A stretch of DNA of 16,643 bases, from contig DEBC01000091.1 in assembly GCA_002348365.1 (NCBI GenBank), forward strand, positions 1-16,643. The letters run 5' to 3'. Both the position numbers and the translations under genes were made by a program. The notes below the pieces were generated by a model that made no database searches, was not told the origin of the DNA, and worked only from the letters and a program-made list of their open reading frames with translations. Position 1 is the first letter of the stretch. Each line of letters starts with the position of its first letter. This DNA comes from Alphaproteobacteria bacterium UBA2966. GTDB taxonomy: Bacteria; Pseudomonadota; Alphaproteobacteria; UBA2966. Below are positions 1 to 7,833 of the stretch, one piece after another.

Positions 1-475
1 ACCACTCATAGGGGGCAGGCCAAGGAGCAAGCTCTGAAATGACACATGACATTGGATTCAAATAAATACGTGCTCATTACAATAATTCCGTTAATTAAAT
101 TAATGGTTATTACATCAGTTGTACTAAGTTTTTCCTGGAGCGTTGAATACTGGCTAAAAATCATGGGGAATGGGAGGTTTGAATTGGTATAGGGATACAA
201 GAGTACATTGGGGTTTCCTACCGCCTACTTGCGGTGGGTCAGTACGTCAGCGGGAAACAGAGGCTCGAGTCCATAGGTAACAATCTTGCGAATCCCTTCA
301 CGGACAATGCCACCGAAAGTGGCGGGCTTTTGTAAGACATCACTATTTATTCCAGGGCAAAAAGACCTCTCGCCAAATTCAGGCAACATGCCCATGACAA
401 ATACTTCCTTTTTAATTGATTTAGCAGGCCCACATGAACCCGCTAACGCACCGTATGGCGATGATTTATATATAA
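1..475. other. AT-rich left end, no gene recognised
   Basis: No reading frame here looks like a known protein. The stretch is more AT-rich than the rest of the window, notably around 55-130 and 400-480. Two small hairpins are visible on the plus strand: ACCGC/GCGGT at 220-235, and GCCAC-cgaaa-GTGGC at 309-323. The second is followed by GGGCTTTT, so it could be a weak terminator, but the stem is only 5 bp. Short open frames exist but have no recognisable motif and no convincing ribosome binding site. The sequence is probably decayed accessory DNA linked to the phage remnant that follows; that is inference. Confidence 0.4.
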
Positions 476-529
476 GGCACTCTTAAAATTTCTCCTGCGT
501 TGAATTGGATAATCTGCAATGCATTTTTT

Positions 530-1003
530 GCATACCTCGACGAGGAGACTCGACTAGGACCTCCGCCTGTAGAGCGAGCCCGAGTTCAGATGGCATTTCG
601 CTTTGGCGAATTCGTATTTGGGGCCGTTCAAAGCGAGGCGCACTACAAATTGCGATAGACGAAAGCGCGCGCTGACATTGCCGAACTCGAGTCGGCAGAA
701 ATGACGGGCAATGTGGTCGTACTTGAAACAGCCGAGGCGGCATGGACGTCAGCAATCGGACGGATGCGGCAGCGCCTGCTCGCAATGCCTTAAAAACTGG
801 CGCCAGTGACATATCAAGCTGGTGCCATGGCCGCGGTGAAGGCTGCACTGGCTGATGGAATAGCCGAGGCACTTATGGAATTGTCCAAAGTTGAAGCCCG
901 AGCCATTGATAATCGTGGGTCCGACAAAACTGACGGAAGCCATGCAATGAGCAATGGCGACGCTCGCACCACCGACGAAACTGACGACAAGCCATTGGGC
1001 TGA
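530..1003 (+). pseudogene. phage terminase small subunit (Nu1-like) remnant
   Basis: One plus-strand frame (codons starting at 530, 533 and so on) reads as a decayed small terminase subunit, the DNA-recognition part of a phage packaging motor. The recognisable part runs TKARADIAELESAE (659-700), ETAEAAWTSAIGRMRQRLLA (725-784), then KLAP and AALADGIAEALMELS up to about 892. This follows the usual C-terminal layout of Nu1-type proteins: a charged helix, a V/AEAAW helix with RxRLLAxP, then a final amphipathic helix ending ALMELS. The frame is broken by TAG at 656-658 and by TAA at 791-793, the latter exactly where the family has LPSKLAP. The N-terminal winged-helix region is not recognisable, and the piece before 656 fits less well. 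I matched the family by memory of its pattern. Two in-frame stops make a working product unlikely. Confidence 0.5.
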
Positions 1004-1085
1004 TAATTCCCGGCGGCTTAGTTCCGAATCTGCTGCCAAGCTCGGTCGCTGGCCCACGGTTCGCGCCGAAACCACGGAAAACACT
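990..1085 (+). pseudogene. GpA-type terminase large subunit, N-terminal fragment
   Basis: Overlapping the end of the small-subunit remnant in another frame, the sequence reads SHWADNSRRLSSESAAKLGR followed by WPTVRAE. Phage GpA-type large terminases begin with a segment of the form S-E-W-A-D-x-x-R-x-L-S-x-E-S-S-A-E-P-G-R-W-x-T-D-R-A-P-Y, and nearly every fixed position is kept here. The small-then-large order with overlapping ends is also normal for phage packaging genes. After the WPTVRAE block the match stops: the PYQR/MDA continuation and the Walker A ATPase are absent, so the rest of this roughly 600-residue gene has been lost or replaced. The frame stays open past this point into unrelated-looking sequence. 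Alternative: a chance resemblance of a short peptide, although it is hard to ignore next to a small-terminase remnant. Confidence 0.45.
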
Positions 1086-1094
1086 TCGCATGGT

Positions 1095-1322
1095 ATGAGC
1101 AAGGGCGATGAACAGACGCTCCACTCTTACGGGCAAGACGTTATCTACAATTTGCCGCGTCACTCTGATCCGGAAGAAGACCACAAAGCTATAAGAGATA
1201 TGGGGCGTCGGGCCTACAAAATTATCGCAGAAGCAGATGCCATCGATACTAGAGAGCGCAAGGCATATATCGTCAATCGTCTCGATGAATTAGACGGCGG
1301 ACTGCAGGACGCGGCAGAGTAA
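1095..1322 (+). CDS. small hypothetical protein, possibly part of a broken gene
   Basis: An ATG at 1095 opens a 75-residue charged frame (MSKGDEQTLHSYGQ at the start, helix-rich IVNRLDELDGGLQDAAE at the end) that stops at TAA 1320-1322. No family is recognised. The same frame is also open upstream into the GpA-like piece. After the TAA it continues, still protein-like, from 1323 to TGA 1449-1451 (NFEHIRDRLEANLYEAEEVR, then LLDALLHQALKPALAA). This suggests one longer helical gene interrupted by a single stop. There is no good Shine-Dalgarno before the ATG. Most likely it is part of the decayed phage segment, but a real small protein cannot be excluded. Confidence 0.3.
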   Translation: MSKGDEQTLHSYGQDVIYNLPRHSDPEEDHKAIRDMGRRAYKIIAEADAIDTRERKAYIVNRLDELDGGLQDAAE

Positions 1323-1549
1323 TGTACCAAGGGGAACTTTGAGCATATCCGCGACCGGCTAGAAGCAAACCTGTATGAGGCTGAGGAAGTACGGAGTCGT
1401 CTGCTAGATGCGCTTCTACATCAGGCCCTGAAGCCAGCGCTAGCAGCCTGAGCGACGTACGTCCCTCAGGTTGACCGTCCCTATCGGAAAGTCATCACGA
1501 CCAGACACCGGCTTTAGGCTTCCTATACTCGCTATACCGTCTACCATCA

Positions 1550-2320
1550 TCACTCAGCGGCCTGGCCGCGCCCGGCTCTCCAAGCACTAATCTGCGCATA
1601 GCCCATGACGGTGATCATGGGAAACAAGCTTGCCAGCGCAATCAAACCGAAGCCATCGAGCAGCGGACTACGCCCAGGTACAGTAGTGGCCAGTCCCAGC
1701 CCCAGCGCCGCGACCAACGGCACGGTGACGGTCGAAGTGGTCACGCCTCCGGAGTCGTAGGCCAGAGGGATGATCATCTTTGGCGCGAAGAAGGCCGTCT
1801 GCACGATCACGATGATGTACCCTACGATCATGTACATGTAGAGCGGCGTACCCGTCACAATGCGAAAGACACCGACGGCGATGCTCACAGCCACGCCGAT
1901 GGCTACCGCCACCCGGAGCCCCCAGGCGCTTACCGCACCGTCGGAAGCCTCATTGGCCTTCATCGCGACCGCCAGCAATGATGGCTCGGCAATGGTCGTA
2001 GAGAAACCGATGGCGGCGGCGAATATGTACACCCAGTAGTAGTCCCACCACTGCAAGGGGGCCTCGTCCAAGCCGACGAAGCTAGGCGCCGTGAGCTGCT
2101 GCGCCATGATCCGGCCGAGAGGAAACAGAGCACGCTCGAGCCCCACCAGGAATAGAGCCAAGCCCAAGATCACGCAGACAAAACCCACCAGGGTGCGCCG
2201 CAAGTTAGGGATCGGTTGACGCAATATGATGGTTTGGAAGACCACCAGAATTATCACCACCGGCATCACGTCGAACACCGTAGTCTGCAGGCTCTCTAGG
2301 CACGCTTCCAGCCACTCCAT
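1550..2320 (-). CDS. DUF1538 family membrane protein (copy A)
   Basis: This 256-residue, very hydrophobic protein has about seven likely membrane segments. It carries the family hallmark YDSGGVTTSTVTVPLV about three quarters of the way along, plus LRQPIPNL near the N-terminus and GFSTTIAEPSLLAV in the middle. These match DUF1538, a family of inner-membrane proteins usually found as adjacent pairs; the function is not established to my knowledge and transport is only a guess. The gene follows its paralogue after 3 bases (TGA-GCG-ATG), so the two are very probably co-translated. Compared with the partner it has a longer loop after the second conserved segment (VGLDEAPLQWWDYY) and a polar C-terminal tail (SAWRAGRGQAAE). 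No clear terminator is visible after the stop. Confidence 0.85.
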   Translation of the reverse strand: MEWLEACLESLQTTVFDVMPVVIILVVFQTIILRQPIPNLRRTLVGFVCVILGLALFLVGLERALFPLGRIMAQQLTAPSFVGLDEAPLQWWDYYWVYIFAAAIGFSTTIAEPSLLAVAMKANEASDGAVSAWGLRVAVAIGVAVSIAVGVFRIVTGTPLYMYMIVGYIIVIVQTAFFAPKMIIPLAYDSGGVTTSTVTVPLVAALGLGLATTVPGRSPLLDGFGLIALASLFPMITVMGYAQISAWRAGRGQAAE

Positions 2321-2323
2321 CGC

Positions 2324-3082
2324 TCAAACCACCATGCCGAAGATGAGCAAGAAAATCATCGGCGAAATACTTGCAAAGGCGATGAGCCCGAAGCCATCCA
2401 CCATGGGATTGCGGCCGGGCGTGGCCATCGCAAGTCCCACGCCCAGTGCGGTTACCAGAGGCACCGTGACCGTTGACGTGGTGACGCCACCGGAGTCATA
2501 GGCAATGCCGACTATCCACTTCGGCGCAAAGGCCGTCAGCGCGACGACCGTCACATAGCCCGAAATAATGATGGCGGGCAGCGACCAGCCCCGCAGGATT
2601 CGCAACACACCGATGAGAATCGCGGTGCCCACAGACCCCGCCACCGTATACCGAAGAACGACCGCATAATGCCTACGGACACTCTCCTCGTCGACGATGA
2701 CGCCTTCGATAGCCATGATTCTGGCCGCCTCCTCGGTCACGGCGATTAGCGCCGGTTCGGCCACCGTGGTGCCAAAACCTAGGCCGAAGGCAAAAAGGAG
2801 CAACAAGGCCACATTGCCTTTGCGCGCGAAGGCACCGGCCAGCGCCTCGCCAATGGGGAAAAGCGCCATGTTGAGACCGCGCACGAATAGCGCTAGGCCA
2901 AACAACACGATCACCAGCCCTACCAGCATATCGACAAGGTTGGGAAAAGGCTGGCGTAGCACCACCAGCTGAAAGAACGTTACCACCATTACGATGGGCG
3001 CAAGATCACGAGCAGTGCGAGCCAAGAGCTGCAAATCCGGAAGCACGGCAGCTATCAGCCTACCGGACAATCCAACAATCAC
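2324..3082 (-). CDS. DUF1538 family membrane protein (copy B)
   Basis: A 252-residue multi-pass membrane protein paralogous to the next gene. Shared landmarks in order are LRQPFPNLVDMLVG, LALFVRGLNMALFPIGE, GFGTTVAEPALIAV and YDSGGVTTSTVTVPLV, followed by GLGLA/GVGLA-type and DGFGLIAFAS segments. The start given is a GTG at 3082 preceded by GAGACGAG, which sits too close for a good ribosome site. A start a few codons in (TTG at residue 5, with GAGGTG upstream) is also possible. It is the first gene of the two-gene unit. Upstream, about 200 bases of AT-rich DNA separate it from the divergent Sel1 genes and should hold its promoter. Function is unknown; the paired paralogues suggest a heterodimer (inference). 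Confidence 0.83.
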   Translation of the reverse strand: MIVGLSGRLIAAVLPDLQLLARTARDLAPIVMVVTFFQLVVLRQPFPNLVDMLVGLVIVLFGLALFVRGLNMALFPIGEALAGAFARKGNVALLLLFAFGLGFGTTVAEPALIAVTEEAARIMAIEGVIVDEESVRRHYAVVLRYTVAGSVGTAILIGVLRILRGWSLPAIIISGYVTVVALTAFAPKWIVGIAYDSGGVTTSTVTVPLVTALGVGLAMATPGRNPMVDGFGLIAFASISPMIFLLIFGMVV

Positions 3083-3291
3083 CTCGTCTCGAGGCGTGCG
3101 ATTTAAGGTTAAAATTTTAGTGATTCAATGACAGCCAAGCGAATTGGCTGAGACGCTCCTTGGACAATAATGCGAGAGAATGGACCTAAAAGGCGGTCGG
3201 GCGCAATGAGTTTATACCTAATATAACTTACTGATTTTAAATATTTTTTTTATGTCAACAATTTAATAACCAAGTCTCGGAGCAGGGAATT

Positions 3292-3519
3292 TTGTCAAGA
3301 CAGCGTGGTTTCGCTGACAGGTATATTTTGGGGGAGATGTCCCGGAGGATTATGTGCAGGGATACCCATGGTGAAGAATTAATGCCACGCAGGGGCATGC
3401 AGATAGCAGCAAGAAAAAAAAGACTGAAGGGATCCATGACCCCTTACCAAATCGCTAAGGGCCAGGAACTAGCAGCTGAGTACTGGAAAAAGTACGTCGT
3501 GCCGTTCCAAAAGGACTAG
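3292..3519 (+). pseudogene. orphan Sel1-protein C-terminus
   Basis: The last ~40 residues of this plus-strand frame read ARKKRLKGSMTPYQIAKGQE followed by LAAEYWKKY. This resembles the tail that closes many secreted Sel1-repeat proteins of alphaproteobacteria (RMTPAQIAEAQRLAREW). The Sel1 repeats that should precede it are missing, and the upstream part (MSRQRGFADRYILGEMSR) looks like nothing known. The start is uncertain: TTG 3292, or internal ATGs at 3334, 3352 and 3382. The frame ends 3 bases before the ATG of a Sel1 gene that lacks just such a tail. I read it as the leftover end of a deleted upstream Sel1 gene. A genuine small basic protein is the alternative. Confidence 0.45.
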
Positions 3520-3522
3520 ACG

Positions 3523-3957
3523 ATGCGCACCCTCCTCGCCGTCCTGACCGCACTTATGTTGTTCGCCACTCCCGTGGTAGCGGGGGATATGGAGGATGGG
3601 TTTGCCGCTTACGAAGCGGGCGATCACCAGAAAGCCTTTCGGCTTTTTAAGGCGTTTGCCGAACAGGGACATGCGGAGGCGCAGTACAACCTCGGTTGGA
3701 TGTACTCCAAAGGCGAAGGAGTCCTCGAGGACGACGTCAAAGCGGTCTACTGGTATCGCAAGGCCGCCGACCAGGGATTTGTGGGGGGACATGACAGCCT
3801 AGAATGGATGTATAAAGAAGGCGAAGGGGTTCCTCAGGACTATGTGCAAGCCTCTGCGTGGTTCAGCATCGCTGCCGCGCAGTGGCCGGAATTGTCCCAG
3901 TCATCTCGCAGCCCTTCCGACGGGAGAAAATACCGGTGTTATTGTCCAAAGCCTTGA
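3523..3957 (+). CDS. secreted Sel1-repeat protein, probably truncated
   Basis: A 144-residue protein with a clear signal peptide (MRTLLAVLTALMLFATPVVA, cleavage probable after VVA), so it is exported to the periplasm. Two Sel1 (TPR-like) repeats follow, with the A-x-Q-x-x-L-G-x-M-Y-x-x-G-x-G-V pattern: AEAQYNLGWMYSKGEGVLED, and a degenerate GHDSLEWMYKEGEGVPQD. The second is followed by the usual YVQASAWFSIAAAQ. Beyond that the family's expected helical tail (MTPxQIAxAQxLAxEW) is replaced by SQSSRSPSDGRKYRCYCPKP, suggesting a frameshift or deletion. Start choice is firm: AAGGA lies 9 bases upstream, inside the end of the preceding frame. Sel1 proteins act as adaptor or interaction modules; no specific partner can be named. 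Confidence 0.7.
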   Translation: MRTLLAVLTALMLFATPVVAGDMEDGFAAYEAGDHQKAFRLFKAFAEQGHAEAQYNLGWMYSKGEGVLEDDVKAVYWYRKAADQGFVGGHDSLEWMYKEGEGVPQDYVQASAWFSIAAAQWPELSQSSRSPSDGRKYRCYCPKP

Positions 3958-4045
3958 AAACTTTTTTTTGGGGCGAATGGTCGTTTATCTCACCCGTCAG
4001 AGATGAAACCACACCAGAAACTTATCACCCCGACCCTCACCCCGG

Positions 4046-4081
4046 GCAAAAAAGGACCCAGCCCATTTCGGCTAAGTCCTT
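4046..4081 (-). terminator. intrinsic terminator of tRNA-Lys
   Basis: Read on the minus strand just after the tRNA 3' end, AAGGACTTAGCC pairs with GGGCTGGGTCCTT through a 12-bp stem (two G-U pairs) with a 6-base loop, GAAATG. A run of Ts follows immediately (plus-strand As 4048-4053). This is a textbook Rho-independent terminator. Confidence 0.8.
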
Positions 4082-4088
4082 GATTGAA

Positions 4089-4164
<76 letters not shown>

Positions 4165-4175
4165 TCTGCGGGGTT

Positions 4176-4204
4176 TAAGTAGTGGAGCGAGCATCCAAAG
4201 GCAA
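4176..4204 (-). promoter_or_regulatory. putative sigma-70 promoter of tRNA-Lys
   Basis: On the minus strand, TTGCCT (4204-4199) and TACTTA (4181-4176) are separated by exactly 17 bases. The -10 box ends 11 bases before the mature tRNA 5' end, and the discriminator (AACCCCGC) is GC-rich, as is common for stable RNA promoters. The -10 match is imperfect. Confidence 0.45.
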
Positions 4205-4229
4205 GACCTGGACAGGGTCCTGCGACCGG

Positions 4230-5387
4230 CTATAGCTCCTCCATCTCCGCCCGGCGCGGCAGGCGCACGTCACGGTGTATGTAGACGCTCATGATCAAGC
4301 CGAAGCCGACCAGGATGGTCACCATGGCGGTGCCACCGTATGAAACCAGTGGCAGCGGCACACCCACGACCGGCACCAGGCCCGTGACCATGGCGATATT
4401 GATGAAGAAATAGACGAAGAACGTCCCCGCGATGCCCATTCCCAGCAACCGCCCGAACTGGCTGCGCGAACGCAGCGCGATGGCGATCGCGTATGCCAGC
4501 ATGAAAACGTAAAGCGCCAACAGACCCAGTGCGCCAACCAATCCGAATTCCTCGGCCAGCATGGTGAATATGAAATCCGTCTGCATTTCCGGCAGGAAGT
4601 TCAGATGGCTCTGCGTCCCCTGCAGGAATCCCTTGCCGAACATGCCGCCGGAGCCCAATGCGATCTTCGACTGGAGAATGTGATAGCCGGCACCCAAGGG
4701 ATCCCGCTCGGGGTTGAGAAAGGTCAGAATTCGCTCGCGTTGATAGTCGTGCAGGTAGTGCCAGGCAAACGGGATCGCCGCCAGGGCAGTCATGAGACCG
4801 GCGCCAAAAATCCACAGCCGGACGCCTGCCAGGAAGAACATCACGGCGGCGCCGATCAGCAGGAGAAGGGCCGTCCCGAGATCGGGCTGACGCAGCACGA
4901 GTGTGACCGGAATGATGACCATCAGGCTGGGTACGACGAGCCAGCGCAATTGCGCGACTTCCTCATGGGTGATGCCATGGAAGTAGCGTGCCAGCGCCAG
5001 CACGAGCGCGATCTTCATGACTTCGGAAGGCTGTAGTTGAAAGGGCCCGAGATCGACCCACCGCTGGGCCCCCATCCCAACGGTACCCACGACCTCAACC
5101 GCGACGAGAAGGACCAGCGCGACTCCATAAATGAGAAAGGCCGCCCGGAGCCAGAAGCGGATATCGATCACGGCGACCAGCAGCATCAGGAAAAATCCGA
5201 CGCCGAACCGCATCAACTGGCGTGACACCCAGGTCTCGGTCGTTCCACCTGAAATCGAATAGAGCGTTGCGAGTCCCACGCACGCAGTGACGATAATCAG
5301 CAGCATGAGCCCCCAGTTCAGCTGCCACACGCGCTGAATGAAGGTCAGGCGAATTTCACTCAAACTGCTTTGGGACCGGACCGTCAT
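4230..5387 (-). CDS. rodA: RodA, SEDS peptidoglycan glycosyltransferase
   Basis: RodA polymerises lipid II into glycan strands during cell elongation, working with PBP2 in the inner membrane. The 385-residue protein has about ten membrane segments and the SEDS landmarks: RWVDLGPFQLQPSEVMKIA (109-127), RQPDLGTALLL, LPEMQTDFIFTMLAEEFG (with D271, the position of the catalytic Asp in TDFIF) and the C-terminal PLPLVSYGGTAM. Length fits the family (about 370-415). The ATG follows the mrdA stop after a single base (TGA-C-ATG) without a strong Shine-Dalgarno, so translation is probably coupled to mrdA. It is the last gene of the mre/mrd cluster. FtsW is the alternative SEDS protein, but adjacency to PBP2 settles RodA. 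Confidence 0.96.
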   Translation of the reverse strand: MTVRSQSSLSEIRLTFIQRVWQLNWGLMLLIIVTACVGLATLYSISGGTTETWVSRQLMRFGVGFFLMLLVAVIDIRFWLRAAFLIYGVALVLLVAVEVVGTVGMGAQRWVDLGPFQLQPSEVMKIALVLALARYFHGITHEEVAQLRWLVVPSLMVIIPVTLVLRQPDLGTALLLLIGAAVMFFLAGVRLWIFGAGLMTALAAIPFAWHYLHDYQRERILTFLNPERDPLGAGYHILQSKIALGSGGMFGKGFLQGTQSHLNFLPEMQTDFIFTMLAEEFGLVGALGLLALYVFMLAYAIAIALRSRSQFGRLLGMGIAGTFFVYFFINIAMVTGLVPVVGVPLPLVSYGGTAMVTILVGFGLIMSVYIHRDVRLPRRAEMEEL

Positions 5388-5388
5388 G

Positions 5389-7302
5389 TCAGATATCGCT
5401 CGGTTCTTCTGTGTCGACGGCGAGTTCGCCGATCATCGGCGTCCGCCCCGGATCCCGACGCTGTACCTCTTCCAGCACGTCGCGGGCCACGGGCGCGGCA
5501 GCAGATGCCCCGCCACCGCCGTGCTCGATGACCACGGAAACGGCGTAACGGGGATTACTGACCGGGGCATATCCCACGAACAATGCATGGTCACGGTCTT
5601 TCCAGGGGCGTTCATGGTTCTTGAGCAGGCGGGTCTGGCGCTCGGCCTTGGTAATACGCCGCACCTGAACGGTTCCCGTCTTGCCGGCAATCGCCATGGC
5701 GGGTTCGGCGATGCGCGAGCGGTACGCCGTGCCATAAGGACTGTTGTTCACCATGTCCATGGCACGGTGGATGAGCGAGAGGGACGCGGCGGAGAGTCCA
5801 ATGGACTCCGGACCCGCTGATGCCTGATGCACACCATCCAGGGGCGTCCCCGCATTGGCCTGGCGCACTGAGGTTTGAGGATCGCGCGCAACCAATGTCG
5901 GCTTGATTCGAAATCCACCGTTCGCAATCTGTGCTGTCATCATTGCCAGCTGGAGAGGCGTCACCAGCAGGTATCCCTGGCCGATTCCCGACACCAAAGT
6001 CTCCCCCTGATGCCACGGCTCATCATGCCGTTTGCGCTTCCAGGCGCGGGTCGGCACCAAGCCGTCTTCTTCACCTTCAAGCCCGATACCGGTCGGCACA
6101 CCCAGACCGAAACGGCTGGCCATCTTGCCGATGCGGTCGATACCGACGCGACGCGCGACGTCATAGAAATGGATGTCGCAGGACTGCTCGATCGCGTTTG
6201 CCAGCGAGAGTTCGCCGTGCCCTCCCTTCTTCCAGCAATGAAAGAAGCGGTCTCCGAACTCAATCTTTCCTCCGCAGAAAACACGGTGATCGGCTGAGAT
6301 CACGCCGGCTTCCAGCGCGGCAAGCGCAATGATCATCTTGAAAGTCGAACCCGGCGCATACTGGCCGCTGATGGCCCGGTGTACCAGGGGCGTTCGCGGG
6401 TGCTGGGTCAGCACCCTCCATTGTTCGACATCGAGGCCAAGGTTGAACGCATTGGGATCGAAACTGGGCGCCGAGACCAGCGCCAGCACCTCGCCTGTAT
6501 GGACATCGACAACCACCACGGACCCGGCATCTTCCTTCAAGCGCTCATAGGCGAACCTCTGCAGTTCCATGTCGATGGACAGCCGCACGTCATGCCCGGG
6601 GTTGCCATCTTCGCGTTCCAGCTCACGGATGGCCCGGCCATAGGCATTCACTTCGACCTGGCTGTTTCCGGCTTTCCCCCGTAGTGCCTTTTCACGGGTT
6701 TTCTCGATCCCGCTCTTGCCCGTACGAAACCCAGGAAGTTCCAACAAGGGCTCGCCCGTCTGCTCCTTGGGCGATACCGGCCCGACGTATCCAACGAGAT
6801 GGGCGAGCGACTCGCGATAGGGATAGAAACGCGACTCACCAACGTCTGGCTGAACGCCGGGCAAATCCGGCATGTGCACATTGATCCTTGCAAACTGCTC
6901 CCATGAGAGATTCTCGAGCACGGTGACCGGCATGAAGCTGGCGTTGCGGCCCGCATCACGGAGGACGCGTCGATGGTCATGTTCGTCGAGACGAACCAGA
7001 TCCTTCAGTTCCACCAAGGTCTGTTCGACATCAGGAGTCTGTTCGGGAATCAGCAGAATCCGATAATTACGCTGATTGTTGGCTAATTCGACGCCGAAGC
7101 GATCGAGAATCCGCCCCCGGGGCGGCGGCAGGAGGCGCCAGGAAATCCGGTTCTCGTCTGCAAGCACCCGATAGCGATCAGCGCTGACAACCTGAAGGTA
7201 ATAGAGGCGCCCGACGAGCACGGTCGTGAGCGCGGCAGCGCCCCCGGAAAACACCAGGGCTCTGCGCGTGAACGCCTTCTGCCTGACCGTGTCCCGCTGC
7301 AT
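5389..7302 (-). CDS. mrdA: PBP2, elongasome peptidoglycan transpeptidase
   Basis: Class B penicillin-binding protein that cross-links new glycan made by RodA. It has a short cytoplasmic N-terminus, one membrane anchor (about residues 15-37), a pedestal/dimerisation domain containing RGRILDRFG (62-70), then the transpeptidase domain. Catalytic motifs are complete: S319-T-F-K322 (SxxK), S374-C-D376 (SxD, as usual in PBP2) and K541-T-G-T544. GQGYLLVTPLQLA is also present. At 637 residues it matches PBP2 length. GAGG 10 bases before the ATG supports the start. The gene lies 12 bases after mreD and 1 base before rodA, so the order mreD-mrdA-rodA forms one unit. The last ~30 residues (acidic, low complexity) are poorly conserved. 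Confidence 0.96.
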   Translation of the reverse strand: MQRDTVRQKAFTRRALVFSGGAAALTTVLVGRLYYLQVVSADRYRVLADENRISWRLLPPPRGRILDRFGVELANNQRNYRILLIPEQTPDVEQTLVELKDLVRLDEHDHRRVLRDAGRNASFMPVTVLENLSWEQFARINVHMPDLPGVQPDVGESRFYPYRESLAHLVGYVGPVSPKEQTGEPLLELPGFRTGKSGIEKTREKALRGKAGNSQVEVNAYGRAIRELEREDGNPGHDVRLSIDMELQRFAYERLKEDAGSVVVVDVHTGEVLALVSAPSFDPNAFNLGLDVEQWRVLTQHPRTPLVHRAISGQYAPGSTFKMIIALAALEAGVISADHRVFCGGKIEFGDRFFHCWKKGGHGELSLANAIEQSCDIHFYDVARRVGIDRIGKMASRFGLGVPTGIGLEGEEDGLVPTRAWKRKRHDEPWHQGETLVSGIGQGYLLVTPLQLAMMTAQIANGGFRIKPTLVARDPQTSVRQANAGTPLDGVHQASAGPESIGLSAASLSLIHRAMDMVNNSPYGTAYRSRIAEPAMAIAGKTGTVQVRRITKAERQTRLLKNHERPWKDRDHALFVGYAPVSNPRYAVSVVIEHGGGGASAAAPVARDVLEEVQRRDPGRTPMIGELAVDTEEPSDI

Positions 7303-7314
7303 GCTACGCCGACC

Positions 7315-7833
7315 TCATTCCGAAGGCCTCAGGGCGGTCCGTGCGACCCGCGCAAAGATCCAGACGATGCAGGGATAGATCGCCAAGGTCAGAATGCCCT
7401 GCAACACGACCGGGCGCGGATCCACCAGTGTCACGAAGTAGACGCAGGAGATGAGCCAGCTGACCAGCGTCGCGCCGAGCACGACCAGCGAAAAGCCGAA
7501 CCATTCAACCTGAAAACTCTTGCCCAGAAAGGTGCGGCGCTGCATGGAAACGAGACCGAACACGATCACCAGGATCAGGGCGAACAGGCCAAGCGGTCCG
7601 CCGGTGAGGCCATCCTGTACCAAGCCAAGAATGAATACTGCGGGCGCTGGCAGCAGTTCCGGACGGTAAATGCTCCAGTGATACACGGCCATCAATGTGA
7701 AGAACGGCGTCACCTCCGGGAGGCCCGAGACACCGATGGGCACGACCGATATGAAGACGGCTGCCAGAGTCAGCGCAGCCGGGGTCAGGAGCCGGAGTCG
7801 AATACCAAATCGACGCCAGGCGACACTGTTCAT
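7315..7833 (-). CDS. mreD: rod-shape protein MreD
   Basis: MreD is an inner-membrane elongasome component that binds MreC and modulates PBP2/RodA. This 172-residue hydrophobic protein has about five membrane segments and the family signature QDGLTGGPLGLFALI around residues 73-87, together with the typical N-terminal TPFFTLMAVYHWSIYRPELL. Its ATG overlaps the mreC stop in an ATGA (7830-7833) with no Shine-Dalgarno, so it is translationally coupled to mreC. Family sequence is weakly conserved, but size, topology and position between mreC and mrdA leave little doubt. Confidence 0.93.
   Translation of the reverse strand: MNSVAWRRFGIRLRLLTPAALTLAAVFISVVPIGVSGLPEVTPFFTLMAVYHWSIYRPELLPAPAVFILGLVQDGLTGGPLGLFALILVIVFGLVSMQRRTFLGKSFQVEWFGFSLVVLGATLVSWLISCVYFVTLVDPRPVVLQGILTLAIYPCIVWIFARVARTALRPSE

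Noticed and set aside
6..200. 64-codon minus-strand frame at the left edge
   Set aside because: AT-rich composition gives a random-looking hydrophobic peptide; no start signal or motif.
286..486. 66-codon plus-strand frame in the AT-rich left end
   Set aside because: No motif, no convincing ribosome site and no resemblance to any family I know.
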